64,000 nt of DNA from NCBI GenBank assembly GCA_047621305.1, contig JBLHNB010000009.1, positions 25,271 through 89,270 of the forward strand, written 5' to 3'. Below are positions 56,575-64,000 of this stretch, piece after piece. Under the pieces are notes generated by a model. The model saw only the letters and a program-made list of their open reading frames with translations. It did not search any database and was not told where the DNA came from. Numbering within the stretch: position 1 is the stretch's first letter; every line of letters starts with the position of its first letter. This DNA is from Colwellia_A sp047621305 (GTDB lineage Bacteria; Pseudomonadota; Gammaproteobacteria; Enterobacterales; Alteromonadaceae). A program made the translations under genes and the position numbers.

Positions 56575-57645
56575 ATGGAGAATGCGACTATCGAAGATCG
56601 TAGCAATAACAATAAGAAGAATGACTTTAAAGCAATAGCCGAATATCGAGATTTGTCAGCTAAGCAGTTCTTTGATCAAGTAGTGCCTGAACAGCAACCA
56701 GCAGTGCTGCGTGGCTTTGCAAATAGTTGGCCACTTGTGGCAGCAGCTAAAAAATCCTCGAATGAATTTTCGGCTTACCTTTGTCGACATTACAATGGCA
56801 AAAAAGTCACTATATCTGCTGCGCCACCTAGTTCGGAAAAAAGCTCAGGCAAGCGTTTTTTTTATAACGATGATTTAACCGGCTTTACCTTTGTTAGCGC
56901 ACAAGAGCGACTAGACCTTTTTTTGAAGCGCTTAATTGAAGTTGCTAATCAAAAAAATGGCGCTGCTTTATCCATGCAAAGCGCGTTAATTGAAGATATT
57001 CTTCCTGGTTTGATTGAAGACAACTCTACTGATTTCTTCCCTAATGTGAAGCCGCGTTTATGGGTGGGCAATGAAGGGATTGTTGATACCCATTATGATG
57101 GCAGTGATAACCTTGCTTGCGTGTTAGCAGGACGCAGGCGCTTTACACTATTTGGACCAGAACAAACGAGCAACCTGTATCCCGGACCACTTGAATTTAT
57201 GCCTGCTGGCGTGCCTGTAAGTTTGGTCAATCTCCAGCAACCTGACTTTGAACGTTATCCAAGATTTAAAAGCGCATTAAACAGCGCTTATCGTGTTGAA
57301 TTAGCCCCAGGGGATGCGTTATTTATTCCTATGCTTTGGTGGCACCATGTTGAGTCGTTGGACAAGGTTAATGGGTTGATTAATTACTGGTGGAACGGTT
57401 CTTTTGCGCAGGATGCAACATCTCCAAATTTTTTGGATAGTATGAAAATAGCCATCTTGGCTATGCGCGATATGACACCGAAACAACGCAATGCTTGGCG
57501 CTGCTTGTTTGATCACTACTTATTTAAGCAAGGTGTTGATCCCACCTCGTATATCCCAAAGCATCAGCATCATATATTAGGTGAGTTATCGCCCAATTAT
57601 ATTGAGGCGGTCAAAGATTATTTTGTGAATAAGCTACAAAAATAG
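56575..57645 (+). CDS. Cupin-like (JmjC-type) domain protein 2
   Basis: 356 residues from the ATG at 56575; a GTG four codons earlier is less likely. Clear paralogue of the preceding gene: PAVLRGFANSWPLVAAAKK, iron ligands H173-Y-D175, WWHHVESLDKVNGLINYWWN, and the same KLQK terminus. The insertion APPSSEKSSGKRFFYNDD is slightly longer. Tandem duplication within the operon. Confidence 0.85.
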   Translation: MENATIEDRSNNNKKNDFKAIAEYRDLSAKQFFDQVVPEQQPAVLRGFANSWPLVAAAKKSSNEFSAYLCRHYNGKKVTISAAPPSSEKSSGKRFFYNDDLTGFTFVSAQERLDLFLKRLIEVANQKNGAALSMQSALIEDILPGLIEDNSTDFFPNVKPRLWVGNEGIVDTHYDGSDNLACVLAGRRRFTLFGPEQTSNLYPGPLEFMPAGVPVSLVNLQQPDFERYPRFKSALNSAYRVELAPGDALFIPMLWWHHVESLDKVNGLINYWWNGSFAQDATSPNFLDSMKIAILAMRDMTPKQRNAWRCLFDHYLFKQGVDPTSYIPKHQHHILGELSPNYIEAVKDYFVNKLQK

Positions 57646-57725
57646 CGAAAGAAAATAGAAGTAAATAGTAGTAAACGAAATTACAAAACAAAGCTTTTTA
57701 GATTATCAATTATGAGCAAATAAAC

Positions 57726-59252
57726 ATGTTAAATAACGACGGTAAACCCAAAAAAATAGTGATTGTTGGTGGGGGAACAGCGGGGTGGATGGCTGCAAAT
57801 TTATTAGCATGCAAATGGAAAGAAACTGAAATTTGCTTAGTTGAGTCTAAAGAAATAGGCATTATTGGTGTTGGTGAAGGTAGTACCCCGCACTTGAAGT
57901 TGTTTTTTGATGCGATAAATGTCGCCGATTCTCAGTGGATGCCGCGCTGTAATGCGACGTACAAAAATGGCATAACCTTTGACAAATGGTCAACTATTCC
58001 AGGTTTTGAGTCTTATTTTCATCCGTTTGCCGCGCAAACAGACGATATATTTACCGTACCTCTATTTTTTAAGAATATTCAAGCGCGAATGCAAGGGTAT
58101 CGTGTTAACGCACACCCAGATCAATACTTTTTAGAGTCCTATTTATCAAGAAAAAACTTGGGGCCTTTGCCCAATGATACTTTTCCTTTTGGCGTAGCCT
58201 ACGGTTATCATTTTGACTCAGCCCTGTTAGGAGAGTTTTTAGCAGAAAAAGCACAAAGCCTTGGGGTAAAAAGAGTTTATGGCAATGTAGGCGATGTTTT
58301 AGTTAAAAACGATGGCAACCTAAGCGCGGTAAAACTCAATGATGGCAATATGATAACAGCTGACTTTTTCATAGATTGTTCCGGATTTACCTCCTTACTT
58401 ATGCAAAAGACATTAAAGGTTGGTTATAAAAGTTTTAAAGATAATTTATTTAACGATGCCGCTGTTGTAATACCAACTGAACGAGCGCAAGTATTACCCG
58501 TAGAAACGAAAGCTACAGCGCTAACTAACGGCTGGGCTTGGCAAATACCGTTAAGAAATCGTTTTGGTAACGGCTATGTTTATAGCCGTGATTATATTAG
58601 TGCGAATCAGGCTGAAACTGAACTCCGGCAGCATTTAGGTTTATTGGAAAGTGATATTGAAGCAAAACATTTACAAATGAAAGTGGGACGTGTTGAAAAA
58701 CACTGGCATAAAAACTGTCTTGCCGTTGGCTTATCTCAAGGTTTTATTGAACCTTTAGAGGCTACGGCAATTGCGCTTTCATTTAATACCATTGCGCAAT
58801 TTATGCAGTACTTTCAGGAAGGTCAGGGGACAAATAAATATGAAGAGTCGTTTAACAAAGATATTAATTCAAGATTTGATGGTATCAGAGACTATGTAGT
58901 ATGCCACTACAAAGTGAATCAACGTACCGACAGCGACTATTGGCGAGATAATGCGGCGAATAATCATATTTCTGAAAACTTAAAAGGGATTTTATCGCTC
59001 TGGAATAACAGTAATGACTTTGCCAGTGACATGGTTAAATATAAGTTGATGGGGAGCTATCAGCCAAAATCATGGGCGTGTTTACTTGCCGGTTATGGTG
59101 TATTCCCAAAAGAAAATATGGATCCGACGATTGATTATTCTCTGCATCAACAGGAAATTGATGGGCTGAATGATTTCATCAGGCGGTGTGGATTAAATTT
59201 CAAAAACCATAATGAACAACTGGAGGGAGAATTTTCTAATCATCATCGTTAG
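57726..59252 (+). CDS. Tryptophan 7-halogenase family protein 2
   Basis: 508 residues. GGGTAGWMAANLL (FAD), catalytic Lys at residue 80 (NATYK80NGITFDKW), WAWQIP motif and QGFIEPLEATAIAL. Same length as the first halogenase but clearly diverged. The ATG follows AAATAA without a strong ribosome-binding sequence. Last gene of the receptor-linked set. Confidence 0.87.
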   Translation: MLNNDGKPKKIVIVGGGTAGWMAANLLACKWKETEICLVESKEIGIIGVGEGSTPHLKLFFDAINVADSQWMPRCNATYKNGITFDKWSTIPGFESYFHPFAAQTDDIFTVPLFFKNIQARMQGYRVNAHPDQYFLESYLSRKNLGPLPNDTFPFGVAYGYHFDSALLGEFLAEKAQSLGVKRVYGNVGDVLVKNDGNLSAVKLNDGNMITADFFIDCSGFTSLLMQKTLKVGYKSFKDNLFNDAAVVIPTERAQVLPVETKATALTNGWAWQIPLRNRFGNGYVYSRDYISANQAETELRQHLGLLESDIEAKHLQMKVGRVEKHWHKNCLAVGLSQGFIEPLEATAIALSFNTIAQFMQYFQEGQGTNKYEESFNKDINSRFDGIRDYVVCHYKVNQRTDSDYWRDNAANNHISENLKGILSLWNNSNDFASDMVKYKLMGSYQPKSWACLLAGYGVFPKENMDPTIDYSLHQQEIDGLNDFIRRCGLNFKNHNEQLEGEFSNHHR

Positions 59253-59337
59253 TTATCAGCAGAATGTTTTTGCTCAAACTAAAATGCTTACTTACTCAGT
59301 TATAAAGGCTTAAAAAGTAAGATTGATAGCATTGTAA

Positions 59338-59478
59338 CTTAATCAGTTAACTGATATTAATGTTGCCTTTTTAAAAGATAATAAGGGCAACATTATTGAT
59401 GATAACTCTTTAACGTGTATGCAAGTCTCTAATGCTAAAAAGTTATCAATTGATGAGCTAACTGATAGTAATATTTGA
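59338..59478 (+). pseudogene. Coding-like stub of unknown origin
   Basis: A 46-codon frame without a good start codon reads LNQLTDINVAFLKDNKGN... and ends SIDELTDSNI-stop. Composition looks like real protein, so this may be the decayed tail of a gene. An internal 9-bp stem (AATGTTGCC with GGCAACATT) is present. Not assigned to any family. Confidence 0.3.
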
Positions 59479-59501
59479 TCGTTACTTTGTAGTGATTTAC
59501 C

Positions 59502-60878
59502 TCAAAAAACAGCCATAATGTCTTTTACATGCGATATGGGTATCAATGTCACTCCGGGACTTTCTAATCGTTTATTGTAATTTCTTTTGGGTAAGATTAT
59601 GACTTTAAAGTCGTTACGAATAGCCTCCTTAACACGTTCTTCACCAGAAGGAACAGGACGTATCGAACCGTCTAAACCGATCTCGCCAAACGCGATAGTA
59701 TTTAGCGAAAATTTATGTTCTCTTGATGATGAAATCATCGCTAAAATCAAAGGTAAATCAGAGCCTACATCTTTAGTTAAGTTCACACCAGAAACCACAT
59801 TAACGTAAATATCATTACCACCAATATTCTCTCCCATGCGGCTTCTTAATACGGCTAAAAGCATTTGCATACGCTTATAGTCAAAACCTACACCACCCCT
59901 AATAGGTATTTCGGCTTGCGACTCTGTTACAAGTGATTGAATATTGATTAAAAGTGTCCTGCCAGAATCGTTTGATGCATAAGCCATATTTCCGCTCGAC
60001 TCAATGCCATCTTTATCTAAAAAAATAGCAGACGGATTTACAACATCTTGCATCCCCTTGGCTGTCATAGCAAAAGTAGCTATTTCTGTGGTGTCGCCAA
60101 ATCGATTTTTAGACGTTCGTAGTGTTCTGTATTTACTGTCGGCTTCAGTTTCGATTTTACACATACAATCGCCGATATGCTCAAGTACCCTTGGCCCCGC
60201 CATATCGCCCGATTTTGATACATGGCACACTAATATAACCGTGACACCATGCTCTTTAGCGAGTCTATTTAACATGGCTGCGGATTCTTTTACTTGAGTA
60301 ACCCCGCCTGGCGAATTTGGCAGAGAACTGACAAATGCCGTTTGGATAGAATCAACAACTAGAAACTTATAATCGTCAGTAACTATTACACTACTGATCA
60401 GCTCTACGTCACCTGAGTTCATTATATCTATTTTAGAAATATCGGCTTGTAGCCTTAGGCCTCTATCTCGTACTTGACCTTTTGACTCTTCACCTGAAGT
60501 ATATAACGCTTTACCAATTTGACTTAAATGAGCGCATGTTTTTAACAATAATGTGCTTTTACCAGCACCGGGATCTCCCGCGACAAGAATAACTGAACCC
60601 TCAACTATTCCCCCACCTAACACACGGTTGAATTCTGAACTACCGGTGTCAAATCGAGTTAAGTCCATATCAGACACATCACTCAACTTATCTACTTTAG
60701 CATCACCTTTAGAATAACCTTTGTGCGCATTTTTACTTGGCGTATGCTGCGTTATAACTTTTGATTCTTTAAACTCAGTGATGCAATTCCAATGTTTACA
60801 ACTTGAACATTGACCGAGCCATCGTGGATGATTTTCACCACATTCACTACAAACATAAGTTGTTAAATTTTTTGCCAT
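59502..60878 (-). CDS. radA: DNA repair protein RadA (divergent form)
   Basis: 458 residues, full length. Zinc finger CSECGENHPRWLGQCSSC, RecA-like ATPase with Walker A GDPGAGKST, RadA-specific KNRFG in LRTSKNRFGDT, and a C-terminal Lon-protease-like domain with GEIGLDGSIRPVPSGEERV. RadA is a branch-migrating helicase in recombination. The sequence departs clearly from enterobacterial RadA outside the motifs, and the gene stands alone beside an integron-like array instead of by serB. With the radA tail at 1583 this suggests replacement. Confidence 0.9.
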   Translation of the reverse strand: MAKNLTTYVCSECGENHPRWLGQCSSCKHWNCITEFKESKVITQHTPSKNAHKGYSKGDAKVDKLSDVSDMDLTRFDTGSSEFNRVLGGGIVEGSVILVAGDPGAGKSTLLLKTCAHLSQIGKALYTSGEESKGQVRDRGLRLQADISKIDIMNSGDVELISSVIVTDDYKFLVVDSIQTAFVSSLPNSPGGVTQVKESAAMLNRLAKEHGVTVILVCHVSKSGDMAGPRVLEHIGDCMCKIETEADSKYRTLRTSKNRFGDTTEIATFAMTAKGMQDVVNPSAIFLDKDGIESSGNMAYASNDSGRTLLINIQSLVTESQAEIPIRGGVGFDYKRMQMLLAVLRSRMGENIGGNDIYVNVVSGVNLTKDVGSDLPLILAMISSSREHKFSLNTIAFGEIGLDGSIRPVPSGEERVKEAIRNDFKVIILPKRNYNKRLESPGVTLIPISHVKDIMAVF

Positions 60879-61416
60879 AATATTATATTGTTCTTAACTC
60901 AGTTTTGGGGGACACTTTTAGCCAATAAAAGTGAATTTCTCTCATTTTAGGGGTTATTGCCGCAAAGTAAAGCGATGCATTTGTATAGCTTGCGACAACT
61001 TATAGACAACTTATCGCTAATTTATTAACTTGTCAGGCCCCCATAATAACGTCCCGAAGTTCAGTGGTGACCTATGTTTTGTCTAACATCAATGTTGCAA
61101 ATGTAGACATTGCTAACATGAGGTACAAATAATCTTCCTATATTTTAATGTTATTTAGTAAGGGGGAATAATAAAATTCATAAGTAGTTAATTTATAGTG
61201 GAAAAATATAATTTTTTATTATTTAATGGGGAGTATTCCTTTGGCATTGTCCTCTTTTTTTAGGAATACGTTAAACTCTCACTAAAAAGTAGTAAATAGT
61301 AAATAAAATCAAAGAGTCATAGTGTCTACTTTAGCTTTTAATTATAAAGGGAAAAAAGTTTACACTAAATACTCGATAACAAGTATTAGGCATGTCGTCT
61401 TTATCATAGGAGCATC
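60879..61416. other. 538-bp gap between radA and the cassette-like region
   Basis: No gene found. A TTAGGC at 61386-61391, preceded by A instead of G, may mark the start of the first cassette (the cassette boundary consensus is G followed by TTRRRY). TTTACA near 61360 could be a -35 element for the gene at 61417. Confidence 0.35.
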
Positions 61417-62058
61417 ATGAAGTTATTTAGGGAAATTATTATAGGGTCGTTAAGTTTTATTTCACTTAATGCTGTAGCAAATAATGCGAATCAGTTCGAT
61501 TATTTAGGGATATCCTTTCAAAATCACAGCTACGACAGTTTAAATTTTAGTCCAGGTATTGATACGGTAGGGTTAGCGCCCTTAATATATCAAACAAATT
61601 CATCCGCAATTGGGTTTAGAGGTTTTTTCGGCCATCAATTTAATCGCTATATTGCTGTTGAGGCTGGAATTACTTCTTTTGGAAAAGCAAACTTTTCACT
61701 GGTAAAAAAAGAAAAGGACTCTAATGGAAAACTTAAAGATAAAACTGTTCATAAAGGTAATTTTGAGACTTTAGCTGGAGACATTCGTATTGTAGGTACG
61801 TACCCGATAAGCGATAGTTTGTTTTTAAAGGCTCATATTGGAGCTTTAGCATGGAATAACGAATTAACTGTTTTAGCACAAAGCAAAGAAGAGCTAGTTG
61901 TGCAAAAAACGAGTGAATCAGGTGTCTCTTTATTGACAGGGGTTGGTCTTGGGTACGGTATTAATAAGGTGGTAGCAGTATCACTTGATTTTGAAAAGAC
62001 TGAAATAGCCAATATATCAAGTCAAAACCTCGGATTATCTATTTTTGTACGGTTTTAA
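61417..62058 (+). CDS. Outer membrane beta-barrel protein (cassette gene)
   Basis: 213 residues. Signal peptide MKLFREIIIGSLSFISLNAVAN, then amphipathic strands (YLGISFQNHSY, IGFRGFFGHQFNRYIAVEAGI, LFLKAHIGALAWNN) ending in aromatic LGLSIFVRF, as in OmpA/OmpW-like 8-stranded barrels. GGAGCATC sets the start. The stop is only 5 bp before the R'' box of an attC site, the usual layout of an integron cassette gene. Function unknown. Confidence 0.75.
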   Translation: MKLFREIIIGSLSFISLNAVANNANQFDYLGISFQNHSYDSLNFSPGIDTVGLAPLIYQTNSSAIGFRGFFGHQFNRYIAVEAGITSFGKANFSLVKKEKDSNGKLKDKTVHKGNFETLAGDIRIVGTYPISDSLFLKAHIGALAWNNELTVLAQSKEELVVQKTSESGVSLLTGVGLGYGINKVVAVSLDFEKTEIANISSQNLGLSIFVRF

Positions 62059-62063
62059 AGTAA

Positions 62064-62118
62064 GTCTAACAAATAAGAATAGGTGTCGCGTAGCCGACAC
62101 CTTATGCGGGCGTTGAGG
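62064..62118 (+). other. attC recombination site 1 (interrupted)
   Basis: R'' box GTCTAAC (62064-62070), inner inverted arms AGGTGTCG (62081-62088) and CGACACCT (62095-62102), then CGGGC and GTT (62112-62114). From AAC at 62068 on, 38 bases are identical to the site at 63887. The R' box is broken after GTT by a MITE-like element and resumes as GTTAGCC at 62291. Recombined, R' would pair with R'' at six of seven positions. Confidence 0.72.
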
Positions 62119-62290
62119 CTGTAGAATTTCTCCAAAGTTAAAAATGACGGGGATATTTATGTTCACAGAGCCAGTAAAAGTCATTTTCTAGTAGGATATT
62201 TCCTCAGATTTCACGTAGCAACGCGTTTTCGGGTACAATTTTTAATGATTTTCGAGGCTGTTTTTTCTAAAAGAGAAATTCTACAGGCTC
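62115..62290. mobile_element. 176-bp MITE-like element inside an attC R' box
   Basis: 18-bp terminal inverted repeats GAGGCTGTAGAATTTCTC (62115-62132) and GAGAAATTCTACAGGCTC (62273-62290), one mismatch. GTT is present on both sides (62112-62114 and 62291-62293) and reads as a 3-bp target duplication. No transposase is encoded, so it would be moved by an IS with matching ends elsewhere in the genome. Confidence 0.65.
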
Positions 62291-62309
62291 GTTAGCCTTT
62301 TACTAAAAC

Positions 62310-62338
62310 TTGCATATTATTTACGCTATAACTACAAT
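62310..62338 (+). promoter_or_regulatory. Sigma70-type promoter of brnTA
   Basis: -35 TTGCAT (62310-62315), exactly 17 bp, -10 TACAAT (62333-62338). The expected transcription start falls on or next to the brnT ATG at 62345, so the mRNA could be leaderless. Confidence 0.6.
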
Positions 62339-62344
62339 GTAATT

Positions 62345-62641
62345 ATGGTAACATATAAATTTAAATGGGATCCTAATAAAGCCGACTCCAACAGAATAAA
62401 GCACGGTGTTTCTTTTGATGAGGCAAAAAGTGTGTTTTATGATGACCGTGGTCGCTTAATTCCAGATCCAGATAGTTCCATCCACGAAGAACGTTTCATT
62501 TTACTTGGACAAAGTTCTGAATTTAAAACTCTAATAGTGTGTCATTGCTATCGAGATGAAAATGAAAGTATTCGTATCATTTCTGCGCGCAAAGCCGATA
62601 AAGGTGAGCGTAAACAATATGAGGGTTTTCGGTATGCGTGA
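62345..62641 (+). CDS. brnT: BrnT-family toxin
   Basis: 98 residues, RelE-like ribonuclease fold. FKWDPNKADSNRIKHGVSFDEAKSVF is the BrnT hallmark N-terminus, and IRIISARKADKGERKQYEGF its C-terminus with the ISARKA motif. BrnT toxins cleave RNA and stop translation; they are neutralised by BrnA. The stop overlaps the brnA start by 8 bases (ATGCGTGA). No Shine-Dalgarno is seen before the ATG. TA modules are common cassette cargo and stabilise arrays. Confidence 0.88.
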   Translation: MVTYKFKWDPNKADSNRIKHGVSFDEAKSVFYDDRGRLIPDPDSSIHEERFILLGQSSEFKTLIVCHCYRDENESIRIISARKADKGERKQYEGFRYA

Positions 62642-62843
62642 ACAATATGACTTTTCAAAATCTATTCCTAATCCTTACGCTAAAAAGCTTAAGAAACAAA
62701 TAACTATTCGCCTAGACGAAGATGTAATTGATTACTTTAAAGTACTTTCAGATAAAAATGGTATACCGTATCAAAACCTGATCAATTTGTACTTAAAGGA
62801 CTGCGCAACTGCGCACAAAGAGTTACAACTTAATTGGCAATAA
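62634..62843 (+). CDS. brnA: BrnA-family antitoxin
   Basis: 69 residues from the ATG at 62634 (an upstream extension in frame overlaps brnT and is not expected). LKKQITIRLDEDVIDYFKVLSDKNGIPYQNLINLYL is a ribbon-helix-helix DNA-binding region of the BrnA type, which normally also represses its own promoter. GAGGG upstream, inside brnT, serves as ribosome-binding sequence. Confidence 0.85.
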   Translation: MREQYDFSKSIPNPYAKKLKKQITIRLDEDVIDYFKVLSDKNGIPYQNLINLYLKDCATAHKELQLNWQ

Positions 62844-62850
62844 AAGGTTA

Positions 62851-63113
62851 ATCGGGTAGCCGGAGGTCTCTAGCCTCCAGCCTCACACCACCTTGCATGC
62901 GGCTCCGCACAGGGCGGTTCACTAACCATGATGTATTCTCACCCAAAGTTCACGTAGGGCAATTAACTCTTCATCTTTAATATATTGATTGGTTAATGCC
63001 ATATTGAACCCTTTAGTTTTAGAACTTCTCCATGGGCCTTTACTGGTGATACCACAACTTATTGCAAATTTTTCTGGTACACCTCGCTTGAGTAAACATC
63101 GACCTTGGTTCTA
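62851..63113 (-). mobile_element. 3' remnant of a group II intron with reverse transcriptase tail
   Basis: On the minus strand, 63110-62922 encodes CLLKRGVPEKFAISCGITSK, GPWRSSKTKGFNMALTNQYI and ELIALRELWVRIHHG then TAG, the typical C-terminus of group II intron RTs; an in-frame stop at 63111-63113 ends the frame upstream. Downstream of the stop come a domain V-like stem (about 62884-62920, GTGCGG with CCGCATG) and a domain VI-like hairpin (62859-62880), then CCCGAT at 62856-62851 as the 3' boundary. The 5' ~90% of the intron is missing. Confidence 0.7.
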
Positions 63114-63423
63114 GGCCTTCGCTATTGTCGCCAGTAGTGATCATAAATTCGTTGATACTATTTAAAAATAAAGATTTATGCATAGTAAAATTACATCATT
63201 AATAGCTGGTTTTACATACAGTGCAGTCGGAAATATAAATGTGTCTTTGATAGACGGAAATATTCCGTAATGCACGCAATCGTGCAATAGCCAAAAAGTT
63301 GCTAAAGTCTTTGATGTTTAAGATGAAACAGAGTATTTTAATATAAAATAAAAATCATGATAGACGGAATAATTCCGTGTTTAAACACGGAATTATTCTC
63401 TCTATTAAGCTGTTAGGTGTCCC
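63114..63423. other. Gap with hairpins and a 32-bp perfect palindrome
   Basis: No gene. Hairpins ACGGAA-ATA-TTCCGT (63254-63268) and TGCACG-CAAT-CGTGCA (63271-63286); direct repeat TGATAGACGGAA at 63248 and 63358; perfect 32-bp palindrome at 63367-63398 centred on GTTTAAAC. GTTAGGT at 63412-63418 fits the attC R' consensus GTTRRRY and marks the start of the next cassette, but no R'' partner is seen to its left. Confidence 0.55.
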
Positions 63424-63882
63424 ATGAAGTTTGTGCTATTTGTTCTTATTATTGGCTCAATCAAACTTGCGAATGCAGGCTGGGGCGCTTTCAGGATAAT
63501 CACTCCAGAAAATATGAGTGAATATGGTATTGATCTAGTGCAACTTTCAAAAAATGATGACTACATAGAGTTTTGTTTAGTTGATAGTTATGTGAGACCC
63601 AGTGGTGAGATTATATATAAATCAGCGTGGCTTCTAGAGTCTAGAGTTTCGTTGTCGTCTAAAAACCTAAATTTTGAAAGTCATTTTAATAAGCTAGCAG
63701 TTAATGAAAACATCTCATCAACTACCGTTTTAACTTCTTACAATGACGAACCTGATAAGTGCCAAATGCAGTTTAGGGTTAAGTTAGAAAAAATAAATAA
63801 TTCGTTTGTGTTTGTTGGTTATGAAACTCCAGTAAACGACGGTGGTCTACGATATACTATTCACTTAAGTAGTTTTCAGTAA
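63424..63882 (+). CDS. Small exported protein of unknown function (cassette gene)
   Basis: 152 residues with signal peptide MKFVLFVLIIGSIKLANAG and a mature domain of about 133 residues containing two Cys (EFCLVDS and DKCQMQFRVKL) that could form a disulfide. Family not recognised. It starts 6 bp after the R' box GTTAGGT and its stop is 4 bp before the R'' box ACCTAAC, exactly complementary to that R': the gene fills a complete integron cassette. Confidence 0.7.
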   Translation: MKFVLFVLIIGSIKLANAGWGAFRIITPENMSEYGIDLVQLSKNDDYIEFCLVDSYVRPSGEIIYKSAWLLESRVSLSSKNLNFESHFNKLAVNENISSTTVLTSYNDEPDKCQMQFRVKLEKINNSFVFVGYETPVNDGGLRYTIHLSSFQ

Positions 63883-63886
63883 AGAC

Positions 63887-63941
63887 ACCTAACAAATAAG
63901 AATAGGTGTCGCGTAGCCGACACCTTATTCGGGTGTTGGAC
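63887..63941 (+). other. attC recombination site 2 (intact)
   Basis: R'' ACCTAAC (63887-63893), inner arms AGGTGTCG (63904-63911) and CGACACCT (63918-63925), R' GTTGGAC (63935-63941). Matches RYYYAAC...GTTRRRY in 55 bp. R'' is the exact complement of GTTAGGT at 63412, as expected for one cassette. The core is almost identical to site 1, a hallmark of chromosomal integron arrays. Confidence 0.8.
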
Positions 63942-64000
63942 AAGCCCGGGCTCTACTCTATAGGGTAAATAGCGCTTTCTTTTGTGAAGGGCTTGCTATC

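Noticed and set aside
61082..61130. Possible third attC (GTCTAAC followed by GTAGAC and CTAACAT repeats)
   Set aside because: No paired inner arms and no GTTRRRY box at the right distance.

Overview
The window reads as chromosome of a psychrophile-like marine gammaproteobacterium of the Alteromonadales, most probably Colwellia or a close relative. This is an inference from AT-rich DNA, the protein character, several c-di-GMP and PilZ proteins, a TonB-receptor/tryptophan-halogenase/cupin locus, and conserved gammaproteobacterial gene orders (divergent serB and ytjB; holD-rimI; queA-tgt-yajC-secD-secF).

Layout. 0-2 kb: a truncated exported protein, a periplasmic solute-binding protein, and a decayed stretch that keeps the last ~40 codons of a radA-like gene. 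2-12 kb: PilZ protein, serB, ytjB, and a leftward run of argS, an HDOD gene and a TatD-family gene, then prfC. 12-20 kb: holD-rimI and a tandem pair of ~1050-residue TPR-PAS-GGDEF-EAL receptors. 20-28 kb: tRNA-Trp, aceK, and the queA-tgt-yajC-secD-secF cluster. 28-46 kb: transporters (two MFS, NhaD, a KefB-like antiporter, an ABC exporter pair), a diguanylate cyclase, a YegD-type Hsp70, a thioredoxin-fold/hydrolase pair and a chemoreceptor.

46-59.3 kb looks like a chitin or GlcNAc-oligosaccharide locus. A membrane-spanning protein has a periplasmic GH18 (chitinase) fold and a cytoplasmic LytTR DNA-binding domain; its catalytic Glu is replaced by Gln, so it looks like a binding sensor rather than an enzyme. 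It precedes a large TonB-dependent receptor with a NagR-type palindrome upstream, then halogenase, two cupin/JmjC proteins and a second halogenase. The model that the pseudo-chitinase senses extracellular sugar and controls this locus is an inference.

59.5-64 kb is accessory. It holds a divergent full-length radA and then a stretch that looks like an integron cassette array without a visible integrase: two attC sites with almost identical cores, an outer-membrane beta-barrel gene, a brnT/brnA toxin-antitoxin pair, a small exported protein, a MITE-like element inserted in the R' box of one attC, and the 3' end of a group II intron with the tail of its reverse transcriptase.

Across the window, intergenic gaps carry eight copies or fragments of an imperfectly palindromic ~160-bp repeat whose two halves appear to be shuffled between copies. 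Remnants of radA, polypeptide deformylase and a group II intron RT show ongoing gene decay in the gaps.
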